NCBI RefSeq assembly: GCF_030766825.1
Contig: NZ_JASFDV010000048.1
Location: 1-51,349, forward strand
From: Nocardiopsis sp. CC223A
Lineage (GTDB): Bacteria; Actinomycetota; Actinomycetes; Streptosporangiales; Streptosporangiaceae
Length of the DNA: 51,349 nt
Reading direction: 5' to 3'
The translations under genes were made by a program, and so were the position numbers. Under the pieces are notes generated by a model, which was not told the DNA's origin, made no database searches, and was given only the letters and a program-made list of their open reading frames with translations. Of the stretch, positions 25,830 to 35,093 are shown one piece after another. Position 1 is the first letter of the stretch. Each line of letters opens with the position of its first letter.

Positions 25830-28271
25830 CTACACCCACCGGGCCAGGACGCGCCCGGTGTGCGTGTCCTGGTCGGCGACCCGGGCGGGCACGCCCTGGG
25901 CGACGACCTTCCCGCCGCCGGCCCCGCCCTCCTCGCCCAGTTCCACGATCCAGTCGGCGGCGGCCATGACCGCCGGGTGGTGGGTGACCGCCACCACGGT
26001 GCCCCCGCGGTCCACGAGCCTGCGCAGCACGGAGTTCAACCGCGCGACGTCGGCCGCGTGCAGCCCGTGGGTGGGCTCGTCCAGCAGGTAGGCCGTTCCC
26101 GGCACCGCGTCCCCGGACAGCTCCCGGGCCAGCTTCAGCCGCTGCGCCTCGCCGCCGGACAGGGTGGTGGCCGACTGCCCCAGCAAGAGGTAGCCCAGAC
26201 CCACGTCGACCAGGGCGCGCAGCGGGCCGCCCACGCCCCTGACATCGGCGAACACCTCGGCCGCGCGTTCGGCCGTCAGCCCCAGGACCTCGGCGATGCT
26301 CAGCCCGCGCACGCGCGGCCTCAGGGGCTCCTCGGAGAAGCGCGCCCCGCCGCAGGTCTCGCAGGGCAGCTCCACGTCGGGCAGGAAGAACATCTCCACC
26401 TGGACGACGCCCGCGCCCTCGCACGCCGCGCAGCGCCCGCCCGCGTTGTTGAACGAGAAGTCGCCCGCGCCGAGCCCCGCCTCCGCCGCCTCCGGCGTCG
26501 CCGCGAACATCTTGCGGAGGCGGTCGAACACCCCCATGTAGGTGGCCGGGTTGGACCGCGGGGTCCGGCCGATGGGCGCCTGGCCCACGGTCACCAGGCC
26601 GGTCACCCCGGCCAGCCCGGACACCGACGCACACCGCGGGGCGGGGCGGTCGTCCCGACCGGCCGCCGCCGCCAGCGCCGGCTCCAGCACGTGTGTCACC
26701 AGGGAGCTCTTCCCGGACCCCGACACCCCCGTCACACAGGTCATCGCCCCCAGGGGGAACCGGACCGACACCGAACGGAGGTTGTTGCCCTCGGCGCCGG
26801 TGAACTCCGCGAACCCCCAGGCCCGGTCCTCCTCGCCGCGCAGCACGGTACCCGCCCCGCCCGACGCGGACAGGTACGGGGCCGTGACCGACCCCTCGGC
26901 CGCGGCCAGCCCCGCGACCGGGCCCGCGTGGATCAGCCGGCCTCCGTGGGTCCCCGGACCGGGGCCCACCTCGACCACCCAGTCGGCCGCGGCGATCACG
27001 TCCAGGTCGTGCTCCACCACCAGCACGCTGTTGCCCTGGTCCCGCAGGGAGCGCAGGGCGTCCAGCAGCCGTCCGGTGTCGCGCGGGTGCAGGCCGGTGG
27101 AGGGCTCGTCGAACACGTACATGAGGCCGAACATCCCCATCCCCAGATGGGTGGCCAGACGCACCCGCTGGGCCTCCCCGCCGGAGAGCGTCGGTACCGG
27201 CCGGTCCAGCGTCAGGTACCCCACCCCGACGCGCACGAGGCCGTCCAGCCGGTCGCGGACCTCGGCGGCGCCCAGCGCGGCGCGCGGGTCGCCGGCCGCC
27301 GCGGCCGCCAGGTCGTCGGCCCAGGCGAGTGCGTCGGTGATCTCCATGCGGCACACGTCGGCGATGCCCTGCCCGGCCACCCGGACCGACAGCTGGGCGG
27401 GGGAGAGGCGCCCGCCGCGGCAGTCCGGGCAGGTCGACACGCACATGAACGCGGTCGCCCGCGCCCGGGCGGACTCACCGGAGGCGTCGCGCAGGGAGGC
27501 CTCCAGCCAGGGCAGCACACCCACGAACCGCGTGTCGCGCACGGTCGTGCGGCCCCGGATGGTCAGCTCCGCCCGCAGTTCCGCGCCCCTCTCGTACAGC
27601 AGCCGGTGCCGCACCCCGGCCTCCAGGGACGACCAGGGCAGGTCGGGGTCCGCTCCCAGGGACTCGGCGAACCGCAGCGACAGCTCGTGCTCCACCGCGG
27701 CCCGGCGGTCCCGCCAGGGGCGCAGCACCCCCTCCCGCAGGGAACGGGACGGTGAGTCCAGGACCAGCTCGGGATCGCCGCGCAGGGCCGTGCCCAGCCC
27801 CTCACAGGCGGGACAGGCGTGCGCCGAGGAGTTGAACGAGAACGCGCGAGCGGTCATCTCGGGGGTTCCCGCCGACCCGTCGCAGGACCCCAGCACGGCG
27901 AACAGCGACCTCAGGTAGTCGTGCACGTCCGTGGCGGTCCCCACGGTGGAGCGCGGATTGGTCGCGGCGCGCGCCTGGCCGACCGCCACCGAGGCGCACA
28001 CCCCGGTGATCGAGTCCACGTCCGGCCGCAGGGAGGCCCCCACCAACTGGCGGGTGAACGCCGACAGGGGTTGCAGGTGGCGGCGCTGGGCCTCCGCGTG
28101 CACCGTCGCGTGGACCAGGGAGCTCTTCCCCGAACCCGACACGCCGGTCACCACCACCAGCGCGCGGTGCGGCAGGTCCACGTCCAGGCCGCGCAGGTTG
28201 TGCACCCGTGCGCCCCGCACCCGCAGGAAGTCGGGTGACGGGTTCGGAGAACGGTCGGTCGGCTCCGCCAT
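25830..28271 (-). CDS. UvrA-like ABC protein without UvrB-binding domain (DrrC-type resistance)
   Basis: 813-aa UvrA-family protein with two ATPase halves. Half 1 has VSGSGKSS near 45, [12 protein letters not shown] and [11 protein letters not shown]. Half 2 has [22 protein letters not shown] and [10 protein letters not shown]. Zinc-type Cys motifs remain (CPACEG, CPDCRG, CAACEG, CETCGG). The sequence passes from [12 protein letters not shown] almost straight to [17 protein letters not shown], so the UvrB-interaction insert of classical UvrA (usually 940-970 aa) is missing. This matches the UvrA2/DrrC class linked to drug self-resistance, notably daunorubicin DrrC. ATG at 28271 has AAGGA upstream. 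Next to a DrrAB-like pump in an enediyne-type locus, protection against DNA-binding product is the best reading. Confidence 0.9.
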   Translation of the reverse strand: MAEPTDRSPNPSPDFLRVRGARVHNLRGLDVDLPHRALVVVTGVSGSGKSSLVHATVHAEAQRRHLQPLSAFTRQLVGASLRPDVDSITGVCASVAVGQARAATNPRSTVGTATDVHDYLRSLFAVLGSCDGSAGTPEMTARAFSFNSSAHACPACEGLGTALRGDPELVLDSPSRSLREGVLRPWRDRRAAVEHELSLRFAESLGADPDLPWSSLEAGVRHRLLYERGAELRAELTIRGRTTVRDTRFVGVLPWLEASLRDASGESARARATAFMCVSTCPDCRGGRLSPAQLSVRVAGQGIADVCRMEITDALAWADDLAAAAAGDPRAALGAAEVRDRLDGLVRVGVGYLTLDRPVPTLSGGEAQRVRLATHLGMGMFGLMYVFDEPSTGLHPRDTGRLLDALRSLRDQGNSVLVVEHDLDVIAAADWVVEVGPGPGTHGGRLIHAGPVAGLAAAEGSVTAPYLSASGGAGTVLRGEEDRAWGFAEFTGAEGNNLRSVSVRFPLGAMTCVTGVSGSGKSSLVTHVLEPALAAAAGRDDRPAPRCASVSGLAGVTGLVTVGQAPIGRTPRSNPATYMGVFDRLRKMFAATPEAAEAGLGAGDFSFNNAGGRCAACEGAGVVQVEMFFLPDVELPCETCGGARFSEEPLRPRVRGLSIAEVLGLTAERAAEVFADVRGVGGPLRALVDVGLGYLLLGQSATTLSGGEAQRLKLARELSGDAVPGTAYLLDEPTHGLHAADVARLNSVLRRLVDRGGTVVAVTHHPAVMAAADWIVELGEEGGAGGGKVVAQGVPARVADQDTHTGRVLARWV

Positions 28272-28451
28272 GGGCGTCCTTCCCCTTGGTGTCCGGCGTT
28301 CCGCCCAGCCTAGGTCCCGGGGTCTTCTCCCGGGTTGCCCTTCTCCATTCGTGCGGACCCCGCACGAACAGCAAACCGGGAGAGGTCCGGTACCGGATAC
28401 CCGGCCCACGATGAGGCGGTGCACGGACCACAGATCTGGAAAGGAGCGCCG

Positions 28452-30365
28452 ATGCGGTTGATGTTCCGCGTGATGAGGATCGCCGTCGCGATCGTCCTCG
28501 TCGGTACCCTCGCCGTCCTCACCCAGCGCCCGACCCCCACCGGGGCCGACGCCGCAGACCTCGCCGCCGACTTCTCCTTCACCCGCCTGCCCCTCAACGG
28601 GGAACCCGCCGACGCGGCCCGGAGCCGCCGGGTCGCCCCCGACCTGGAGCACTTCGGCGGATGGATCTCGGCGGTCGGCGCCGCGGCGGCGCTGACCGAC
28701 GTGCGCGGCAACGGCCGCCCGGCCGACGCCTGCCTGGTCGACCCGCGCGACGACGGCGTCACCCTCCGGTCCGTCCCCGGGTCGGGCACCGAAGAGTACG
28801 AACCGGTCGAACTCGTGCCGGACGGGCTCCCCTACGACCGGACCATGGCGCCCATGGGATGCGTCCCCGCCGACCTCGACGCGGACGGCGACACCGATCT
28901 CCTCGTCTACTACTGGGGGCGGTCGCCGGTGCTGTTCCTCAACACCTCCGGCCCCGGGGACGGCACGGCGCCCACCGCCGCCGGGTTCACCGCCCACGAA
29001 CTCGTCGAGCCCATGCAGGTCTGGAACACGACCACCGTCAACGTGGCCGACATCGACGGCTCCGGGCACCCGGACCTCCTGATCGGCAACTACTTCCCCG
29101 ACGGCGCACGGGTGCTGGACCCGGAGGCCGACGACGAGACCCGCATGCAGATGCAGGACGGAATGGGCCTGGCGAACAACGCCGGACGCAACCGCCTCCT
29201 GCTCACCGAACCCGCCGGCACACCGGACACGCCGCCGCTGGTCACCGACGCCGGGACGGCCCTGCCCGAACCCGCGGTCACGGGATGGACCCTGGCCACC
29301 GGAGCACAGGACCTCACCGGCGACGGCCTGCCCGAGCTCTACATCGCCAACGACTTCGGCAACGATCACCTCCTGGTCAACCGCTCCACCCCCGGCTCCG
29401 TCTCACTGGAGATCGTCCGCGGTGAACGGGACATGGTCACCCCCAAGTCCGGGGTCCTGGGCAACGACTCCTACAAGGGCATGGGGGTCGCCTTCACCTA
29501 CGCCCCCGGGGCCGACCTGCCGACCATCGTGGTCAGCAACATCACCACCCCCTACGCCCTGCACGAGAGCAACTTCGCGTTCGTCCCCGACGGCGAGGGC
29601 GCGGACCTGCTGGAGGGGCGCGTCCCCTACCGCCAGGAGAGCGAGTCCCTGGGACTGTCCCGCGGCGGCTGGTCCTGGGACGTCAAGGCCGGGGACTTCG
29701 ACAACGACGGCACCGACGAGCTGATGCAGGCCACCGGCTTCCTCAAGGGGGACACCGACCGCTGGCCCCAGCTCCAGGAACTGGCCATGGGCAATGACGA
29801 GCTGCTGCACCACCCCTGGGCGTGGCCGGTCTTCACCGAGGGGGACGACCTCTCCGGGCACGAGCACAACCCCTTCTGGGTCCGGGGCGCCGACGGCCGC
29901 TACACCGACCTGGCCGCCCCCCTGGGATTGGACACCACCGAGGTCTCCCGTGCCATCGCCCTGGGCGACGTCGACGGGGACGGACTGCTCGACGCCGTGG
30001 TCGCCAACCAGTGGGAGGACTCCACGGTGCTGATCAACGACGCGGCCGACGCGCCTCCGGGCGCCGTGCTGCGCCCCCTCGTCCCGGCCGTCGCCGCGGA
30101 AGGGGAGGACGGATGGCGTCCGGCCGTCGGGGCCACGGTGACCGTCCGCGAGGGCGGCTCCCCGCACCAGACCAGGCAGCTCTTCCCCGCCAACGGCCAC
30201 ACCGGTGTCTCCGCCGGCGAACTGCACCTGGCCCTGACCGAGACCGGAACCCTTCCGGTCACCGTCACCTGGCGTTCCACCGACGGGACCGTCCACTCCG
30301 TCGACCTGGACCTGACGCCGGGTGCGCGCACCCTTCACCTCGAAGACGACGGAACGGTGAGATGA
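28452..30365 (+). CDS. UnbV / E4 enediyne protein: FG-GAP repeats plus ASPIC/UnbV domain
   Basis: 637-aa protein. ATG 28452 follows AAGGAG. A basic N-terminus and hydrophobic segment at about 8-25 form a signal anchor, so the rest should lie outside the cytoplasm. At least five FG-GAP/calcium-type repeats are visible: DLDADGDTDLL, DIDGSGHPDLL, DLTGDGLPELY, DFDNDGTDELM, DVDGDGLLDAV, suggesting a beta-propeller. The C-terminal 80 residues (VGATVTVREGG to the end) match the ASPIC/UnbV domain. This is one of the conserved genes found with PKSE in enediyne clusters; its chemistry is unknown. Stop overlaps UnbU as ATGA. Divergent from the uvrA-like gene over 180 bp. Confidence 0.93.
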   Translation: MRLMFRVMRIAVAIVLVGTLAVLTQRPTPTGADAADLAADFSFTRLPLNGEPADAARSRRVAPDLEHFGGWISAVGAAAALTDVRGNGRPADACLVDPRDDGVTLRSVPGSGTEEYEPVELVPDGLPYDRTMAPMGCVPADLDADGDTDLLVYYWGRSPVLFLNTSGPGDGTAPTAAGFTAHELVEPMQVWNTTTVNVADIDGSGHPDLLIGNYFPDGARVLDPEADDETRMQMQDGMGLANNAGRNRLLLTEPAGTPDTPPLVTDAGTALPEPAVTGWTLATGAQDLTGDGLPELYIANDFGNDHLLVNRSTPGSVSLEIVRGERDMVTPKSGVLGNDSYKGMGVAFTYAPGADLPTIVVSNITTPYALHESNFAFVPDGEGADLLEGRVPYRQESESLGLSRGGWSWDVKAGDFDNDGTDELMQATGFLKGDTDRWPQLQELAMGNDELLHHPWAWPVFTEGDDLSGHEHNPFWVRGADGRYTDLAAPLGLDTTEVSRAIALGDVDGDGLLDAVVANQWEDSTVLINDAADAPPGAVLRPLVPAVAAEGEDGWRPAVGATVTVREGGSPHQTRQLFPANGHTGVSAGELHLALTETGTLPVTVTWRSTDGTVHSVDLDLTPGARTLHLEDDGTVR

Positions 30366-31348
30366 CGACGACCAGACCCCCAGCACCCGCCGCCGTCGCA
30401 CCGGTCCCGGACCGGGCGGCACCCGAACCCGCACCGCCCCGCGCCGACACCAGGGTCATGGCCCTGCGCATGTTCGCCACCAGCATCACCGTGTTCACCG
30501 TCATCGGGCACCTGTTCCTCGGCTTCGAGCAGGCCCCGGTGATACCGATCCTCGCCCTTCTGACCGGCTACGCCGCGGACCTCCTCATGGAGACCCTGGG
30601 CGCACGGGCCGAGGGGCGCGCCCCCGGGTACGCCGGCGGCCCCGGAGCCCTGGTCACCTACCTGCTGCCGACCCACATCGCGGGGCTGGCCTGCGCGATG
30701 CTGCTGTGGGGCAACGAGTCCCCGTGGCCCTACATGTTCGCCGTCACCGTGGCCGTCGCGGGCAAGCACCTCATCAGGATCCCGGTCGGCGGCCGCCGCC
30801 GGCACGTGCTCAACCCGTCGAACCTCGGGATCGCCGTCACCCTGGTGCTCTTCCCCTGGGTGGGCATCGCCCCGCCCTACCACTTCACCAACAACACCTC
30901 CGGGACGCTGGACTGGCTGCTGCCGCTCGGCGTGCTCATGGCCGGGACCATGCTCAACGTCCGGCTGACCGGCAGATGGCCGCTCATCCTCGGCTGGGTC
31001 GGGGGGTTCGCCGCCCAGGCGGTGGTCCGGTGGCTGGTGCTGGACCACGCCCTGGCCACGGCCCTGCTGCCGATGACCGGCCTGGCGTTCATCCTGTTCA
31101 CCAACTACATGATCACCGACCCCGGGACGACCCCGTCGCGTCCGCGCAACCAGGTGGTCTTCGGTGTCGCGGTGGCCGCCGTCTACGGCCTGCTGGTCAC
31201 CTGGCACATCGTCTTCGGCCTGTTCTTCGCCCTGGTGATCGTCTGTGCGCTGCGCGGAGCGATCCTCCTGCTGGCCCCGCTCCGGCCCCAGCGCACGAAC
31301 CCCGCCCCCGACCCCGCCCCCACCGAGCGGAAGGAAGAACGCCCGTGA
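30362..31348 (+). CDS. UnbU / E5 enediyne membrane protein (RnfD/NqrB-like)
   Basis: 328-aa integral membrane protein with a Pro/Ala-rich cytoplasmic N-terminus (about 1-35) and roughly eight hydrophobic segments. NPSNLGIA and MITDPGTTPSRP resemble RnfD/NqrB signatures; in those proteins the region near the latter carries covalent FMN. UnbU homologues occur in essentially all PKSE cassettes, next to UnbV. A membrane redox function is suggested by family resemblance but not proven. ATG overlaps the UnbV stop and the stop overlaps the next gene start, so four genes from 28452 to 32342 are translationally chained. Confidence 0.92.
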   Translation: MTTTRPPAPAAVAPVPDRAAPEPAPPRADTRVMALRMFATSITVFTVIGHLFLGFEQAPVIPILALLTGYAADLLMETLGARAEGRAPGYAGGPGALVTYLLPTHIAGLACAMLLWGNESPWPYMFAVTVAVAGKHLIRIPVGGRRRHVLNPSNLGIAVTLVLFPWVGIAPPYHFTNNTSGTLDWLLPLGVLMAGTMLNVRLTGRWPLILGWVGGFAAQAVVRWLVLDHALATALLPMTGLAFILFTNYMITDPGTTPSRPRNQVVFGVAVAAVYGLLVTWHIVFGLFFALVIVCALRGAILLLAPLRPQRTNPAPDPAPTERKEERP

Positions 31349-31908
31349 ACAGGATCGGCACCACCCGCCCCCTGCACCTGCTCAACACCTCCGGCCACCG
31401 CGGCGGACTGGCCCTGTTCATGGTCATCGTCGTGGCCCACTGGGCGGAACACCTGGCCCAGGCGGCCCAGATCTACATCTTCAACTGGCCGGTCCCCGAG
31501 GCCCTGGGAGTCCTGGGGATCCCCTTCCCCTGGCTGGTCACCTCCGAGTGGATGCACTACGGCTACGCGCTCATCATGCTGGTGGGGCTGTTCCTCCTGC
31601 TCCCCGGCTTCACCGGGCGCTCCCGGACCTGGTGGAAGATCTCCCTGGGCATCCAGCTCTGGCACCATTTCGAGCACCTCCTGCTGCTCCTCCAGGCCCT
31701 GTCCGGGCTCAACATCGGCGGTGGGGCGGCGCCCACCAGCCTCGTCCAGCTCCTCATCCCCCGGGTGGAGCTGCACCTCCTGTACAACGCCCTGGTCTTC
31801 GCGCCCATGGTGGTGGCCGTACTGCTCCACCGCCGTCCCGACGACACCGAACGCGAGGCCATGAACTGCGGGTGCGCCGACCGCTACGAGGAAGTGGTCG
31901 ACGGATGA
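31345..31908 (+). CDS. Polytopic membrane protein with intramembrane His/Glu clusters
   Basis: 187-aa protein of unknown function; GTG start overlaps the UnbU stop as GTGA, with AAGGAAG upstream. Four hydrophobic segments lie at about 22-46, 71-90, 98-122 and 142-162. Clustered potential metal or heme ligands fall within or at the ends of these helices: His32/Glu35/His36, Glu68/His71, His107/His108/Glu110/His111 and Glu142/His144. This spacing recalls membrane di-metal or heme proteins, though it does not match the three-box desaturase pattern. A Cys pair is in the cytoplasmic tail (NCGCAD). Chained to UnbV and UnbU, it may be part of the same membrane redox unit. I do not recognise the family. 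Confidence 0.85.
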   Translation: MNRIGTTRPLHLLNTSGHRGGLALFMVIVVAHWAEHLAQAAQIYIFNWPVPEALGVLGIPFPWLVTSEWMHYGYALIMLVGLFLLLPGFTGRSRTWWKISLGIQLWHHFEHLLLLLQALSGLNIGGGAAPTSLVQLLIPRVELHLLYNALVFAPMVVAVLLHRRPDDTEREAMNCGCADRYEEVVDG

Positions 31909-32342
31909 GCCGCCGCCGCGTCGGCCCGTTCGAGCTGGTGATCCTGCTCGCCGCCCTGGCGCTGGTCGCCGTGGGCGCGGGCGGGGTCGACCAGGCGGTG
32001 CGCGCGGCGCGCGCGGACGGGGTCCCCGGCGACTTCGCCGTCACCGGGGCCGCGTGCGTCAGCCATCTGGGGCATCAGTCGTGCACGTGCCTGGGCGACT
32101 ACACCGCCGCCGACGGCTCCGTGAGCCTCACCGGGGTCTCCCTGGCCGGAGGCGGGGACGACTGCGCCGAGGGGGCGGTGGTCGCCGCGGTCGACATCGG
32201 GGCCCGGACCCGCGTCGTACATCCGGACGGCTCCGGGGAGTGGGTCGTCACCGCCCTGATCCTCGCGGCGGGGGCGGGGCTGGGGCTGTGGGCGGTCGCC
32301 CCCTGGCTGCGGCGTCCGCGCGTCCGGACCCGGGCCTCCTGA
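31905..32342 (+). CDS. Small membrane protein with extracytoplasmic Cys/His cluster
   Basis: 145-aa protein, ATG overlapping the previous stop as ATGA. Two transmembrane helices at about 8-28 and 115-135 flank a roughly 85-residue loop. The loop contains C51, H54, H57, C60 and C62 in ACVSHLGHQSCTC, and another Cys near 87, which could bind a metal or form disulfides. The C-terminal tail is basic, placing it inside, so the loop would be outside. Last gene of the UnbV-UnbU operon. Family not recognised. Convergent with lysR, 6 bp between stops. Confidence 0.78.
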   Translation: MSRRRVGPFELVILLAALALVAVGAGGVDQAVRAARADGVPGDFAVTGAACVSHLGHQSCTCLGDYTAADGSVSLTGVSLAGGGDDCAEGAVVAAVDIGARTRVVHPDGSGEWVVTALILAAGAGLGLWAVAPWLRRPRVRTRAS

Positions 32343-32348
32343 ACCCGG

Positions 32349-33254
32349 TCAGGCCCGGGCCGGGCGCACCCGGCCCAGGATCTCGCGGGCCAGCCGCGCG
32401 ATGTCGTCGGAGGCACCGCTGATCGCGCTGTCGCGCCGCCAGACCAGCAGGTGCCGCAGCTGGATCGGCTCGCCCTCCAGCCTGCGGACCACCACGTCCT
32501 CCCCGGCGTCGAAATCCGACTGGCAGGGGGCGATCGCCCGGCGCCGGGCGACGAGGTCGCGGATCTCCGAGCGCTCGTAGAGCCGGTAGGGGACCTGCGG
32601 GGTGAACCCGGCACGCTGGCAGGCCAGGTAGAAGCACTCCGGCCAGCCGGTGCCGTCCGGCGGGGTCAGCGCCCAGGGGCAGTCCGCCAGATCGCCCAGG
32701 GCCACCGTCGGCTTGTCCGCCAGCGGGTGGTCGGCCCACAGGGCCACGTGCAGCGGTTCCACCGCGAGCATCGCCCACGACAGCGGACCGTCCGTCGACA
32801 GGTCCCGGTCCACGTAGTCGATGGTGGTGCCCAGGTCCAGCCGCCCGGCCCGGACCAGGTCGGTGACCAGCTTGGGGGAGTACTCGGTGCGCACGTGGGC
32901 CGGCACGTTCGGGAAGATCTCCGGCAGCCGCGCCGCCAGGTCTATCGCCAGCGGTCCCACCCCGCCCACGCGCAGCGTGGTGGGCGAGGCCCCGCGCGCG
33001 GTGATGTCGTGCAGCAGGTCGTCCATGGACAGCAGGACCGCGCGGGCGCGCACCAGCACGAACTCGCCCAACTCCGTCGGACGCACCCCCGAGCGGCCCC
33101 GGTGGAACAGGGCGCCGCCCACCTCGCGCTCGATCCGCTGGAGCTGGGTGGTCAGCGCGGGCTGGGAGGTGGAGAGCGCGGCGGCCGCCTTGGTGACGCT
33201 TCCGGTGTCGGCCAGGAGGCAGATGGTGCGCAGATGGCGGAGTTCGAGATCCAT
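32349..33254 (-). CDS. LysR-family transcriptional regulator
   Basis: 301-aa LysR protein. The N-terminal winged HTH (about 1-60) has LRHLRTICLLADTGSVTKAAAALSTSQPAL, in two stretches, and LFHRGRSGVRPTELG. The effector domain is periplasmic-binding-like (about 90-295). The start was set at MDLELRH; upstream frame is low complexity. It is divergent from the acyl-CoA dehydrogenase gene over nearly 500 bp, the usual layout for a LysR target. It could mark the right border of the enediyne locus. Confidence 0.88.
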   Translation of the reverse strand: MDLELRHLRTICLLADTGSVTKAAAALSTSQPALTTQLQRIEREVGGALFHRGRSGVRPTELGEFVLVRARAVLLSMDDLLHDITARGASPTTLRVGGVGPLAIDLAARLPEIFPNVPAHVRTEYSPKLVTDLVRAGRLDLGTTIDYVDRDLSTDGPLSWAMLAVEPLHVALWADHPLADKPTVALGDLADCPWALTPPDGTGWPECFYLACQRAGFTPQVPYRLYERSEIRDLVARRRAIAPCQSDFDAGEDVVVRRLEGEPIQLRHLLVWRRDSAISGASDDIARLAREILGRVRPARA

Positions 33255-33746
33255 CAGGGCCTCCTGTGCCGGCGGTCGGGGTGTTGCGCGGGGTCGGGCG
33301 GAGGCGGGCGGGACGTGTCCGCCGCGGGCGGGCAGGGGCCTGCCCGCCGGACTCCTCCCGGGTGTCGCTTCGCGGTCTCCCGTTCCGCTCGCGCCGCCCA
33401 TCGGCCATTGTCGACTGTACAACGGGTCCCCGCGGGGCCCCGGCGCACGTCGGGCGCGGGCGGCGGGCACCGGCGCATCGGGGCCCGGGGGGCTCCGTTC
33501 TCCTGCGGACGTCTGCGAGGGGGCATGGCGTGGAATCTAGGCGTTCCGGGCGCCGCTGTACAGATGCCTTCCGCGGGCGGTCGCGATGGAACACCCCGTC
33601 CAGCCCCTTCGGACCCCCGGGCTCCGGAGTCCAGGGGGGCGCGTGTCGATGGGATAGGGTGCCGTGCATCACTATATAGTTGGACGTCCTACTACATTCC
33701 CGCGGAAGATCCCGGGGGAATGGCGCGGAACCGGTGGAGAGAACTC
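33255..33746. other. Divergent intergenic region, lysR / acyl-CoA dehydrogenase
   Basis: 492 bp with no gene called. Most of it is very G/C-rich and unremarkable. Within the last 80 bp before the dehydrogenase is a short A/T-rich island holding the palindromes ACTATATAGT and TAGTTGGACGTCCTACTA, annotated separately. The annotated dehydrogenase start at 33747 has GGAGAG 5 nt before it; an ATG at 33720 is an alternative. Confidence 0.55.
33677..33694. promoter_or_regulatory. 18-bp palindromic operator candidate
   Basis: TAGTTGGACGTCCTACTA reads the same on both strands except for one symmetric T/T pair. It overlaps ACTATATAGT (33671-33680), which could include a -10 element, 53 bp upstream of the dehydrogenase start. 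The tight spacer-free dyad looks more like a TetR-type operator than a LysR T-N11-A site. Confidence 0.6.
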
Positions 33747-34901
33747 ATGGCCGTCGAACGCATGCTGCCCACACCCGAGGCGGAACAGCTCCTGGAACTG
33801 ACCCGGGAACTCGTGGACAAGGAACTCGCCCCGCGCGCCGCCCGGGACGAGGAGGAGGGGGCCTTCCCCCGCGACCTGTTCCGCACCCTGGGCGCGACCG
33901 GGCTGCTCGGCCTGCCCTACGACGAGGAGTACGGCGGCGGGGGCCAGCCCTACGAGGTCTACCTCCAGGTCGTGGAGGAGCTGGCCCGCGGCTGGCTCGC
34001 CGTCGGCCTGGGCGTCAGCGTCCACACCCTGTCCTGCTACCCCCTGGCGTCCTTCGGCTCCGACGCCCAGAAGGCCGAGCACCTGCCCGCCATGCTCGGT
34101 GGCGACCGGCTGGGCGCCTACTGCCTGTCGGAGGCCGCCTCGGGCTCCGACGCGGCGGCCATGGCCACCCGTGCCGAACGCGACGGCGAGGGCTACCTGG
34201 TCAACGGCGCCAAGGCGTGGATCACCCACGGCGGCGAGGCCGACCACTACACCCTGTTCGCCCGCACCGGCGCCCCCGACTCCGGGACCCGCGGCATCAG
34301 CTGCCTGCACATCCCGGCCGGCACCCCGGGCCTGTCGGCGGCCGCGCCCGAACGCAAGATGGGCATGCGCTCCTCCACCACCGCCGGAGTCCTCTTCGAC
34401 GACGTCCGCGTCGGCGCCGACGCCCTCATCGGGGAGGAGGGCAAGGGGTTCGGCATCGCCCTGTCGGCCCTGGACTCCGGCCGCCTGGGCATCGCCGCCT
34501 GCGCGGTCGGCGTCGCCCAGGCCGCCTTCGACGCCGCCCTGGCCTACTCCCGGGAACGCCGCCAGTTCGGCTCCGCCATCGGCGACTTCCAGGGGGTGGG
34601 CTTCATGCTCGCCGACATGGCCACCCAGATCGCCGCCTCCCGCGAGCTGTACCTGGCCGCGGCCCGCCGCCGCGACGCCGGTCTGGCCTTCTCCGAACAG
34701 GCCGCCATGGCCAAACTCATGGCCACCGACACCGCCATGAAGGTCACCACCGACGCCGTCCAGGTCTTCGGCGGCTACGGCTACACCCGCGACTTCCCGG
34801 TCGAGCGCTACATGCGCGAGGCCAAGGTCCTACAGATCGTCGAGGGCACCAACCAGATCCAGCGCCTGGTGATCAGCCGCCACCTGGCCCGCCGCGCCTG
34901 A
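33747..34901 (+). CDS. Acyl-CoA dehydrogenase
   Basis: 384-aa flavoenzyme of the short/medium-chain acyl-CoA dehydrogenase type. Motifs: AYCLSEAASGSDAAAM (FAD/substrate loop, about 125-140), KAWITHG, a middle beta domain, RRQFGSAIGDFQ, QVFGGYGYTRDFPVERYMREAK and IVEGTNQIQRLVISR, whose Glu is the usual catalytic base. It removes the alpha,beta hydrogens from an acyl-CoA, passing electrons to ETF. No partner beta-oxidation genes are adjacent. More likely primary or branched-chain acyl metabolism than a tailoring enzyme. Confidence 0.93.
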   Translation: MAVERMLPTPEAEQLLELTRELVDKELAPRAARDEEEGAFPRDLFRTLGATGLLGLPYDEEYGGGGQPYEVYLQVVEELARGWLAVGLGVSVHTLSCYPLASFGSDAQKAEHLPAMLGGDRLGAYCLSEAASGSDAAAMATRAERDGEGYLVNGAKAWITHGGEADHYTLFARTGAPDSGTRGISCLHIPAGTPGLSAAAPERKMGMRSSTTAGVLFDDVRVGADALIGEEGKGFGIALSALDSGRLGIAACAVGVAQAAFDAALAYSRERRQFGSAIGDFQGVGFMLADMATQIAASRELYLAAARRRDAGLAFSEQAAMAKLMATDTAMKVTTDAVQVFGGYGYTRDFPVERYMREAKVLQIVEGTNQIQRLVISRHLARRA

Positions 34902-35093
34902 CGGGAGTCGTCAGGCCGTAGAGGCTCGATGCTGTGGCCGCCGGCAGGTGAGCACTTTCCTCTCCTGGAGCACGTGACCTCCGGGGACGGACCGTGCCCC
35001 TGCCGGTCGGCCGGCAGACCGGACCGCTGACGGGGTGGCGTGCCCGCCCCCGTGCCGCTCGACACCGAACGACATGGGGTGCCCGACCCGCCA

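Noticed and set aside
31345..31908. Calling the His-rich membrane protein a fatty-acid desaturase
   Set aside because: The His clusters do not follow the three-box HX3-4H, HX2-3HH, HX2-3HH pattern and the protein is too short, so only a metal-binding hypothesis is kept.
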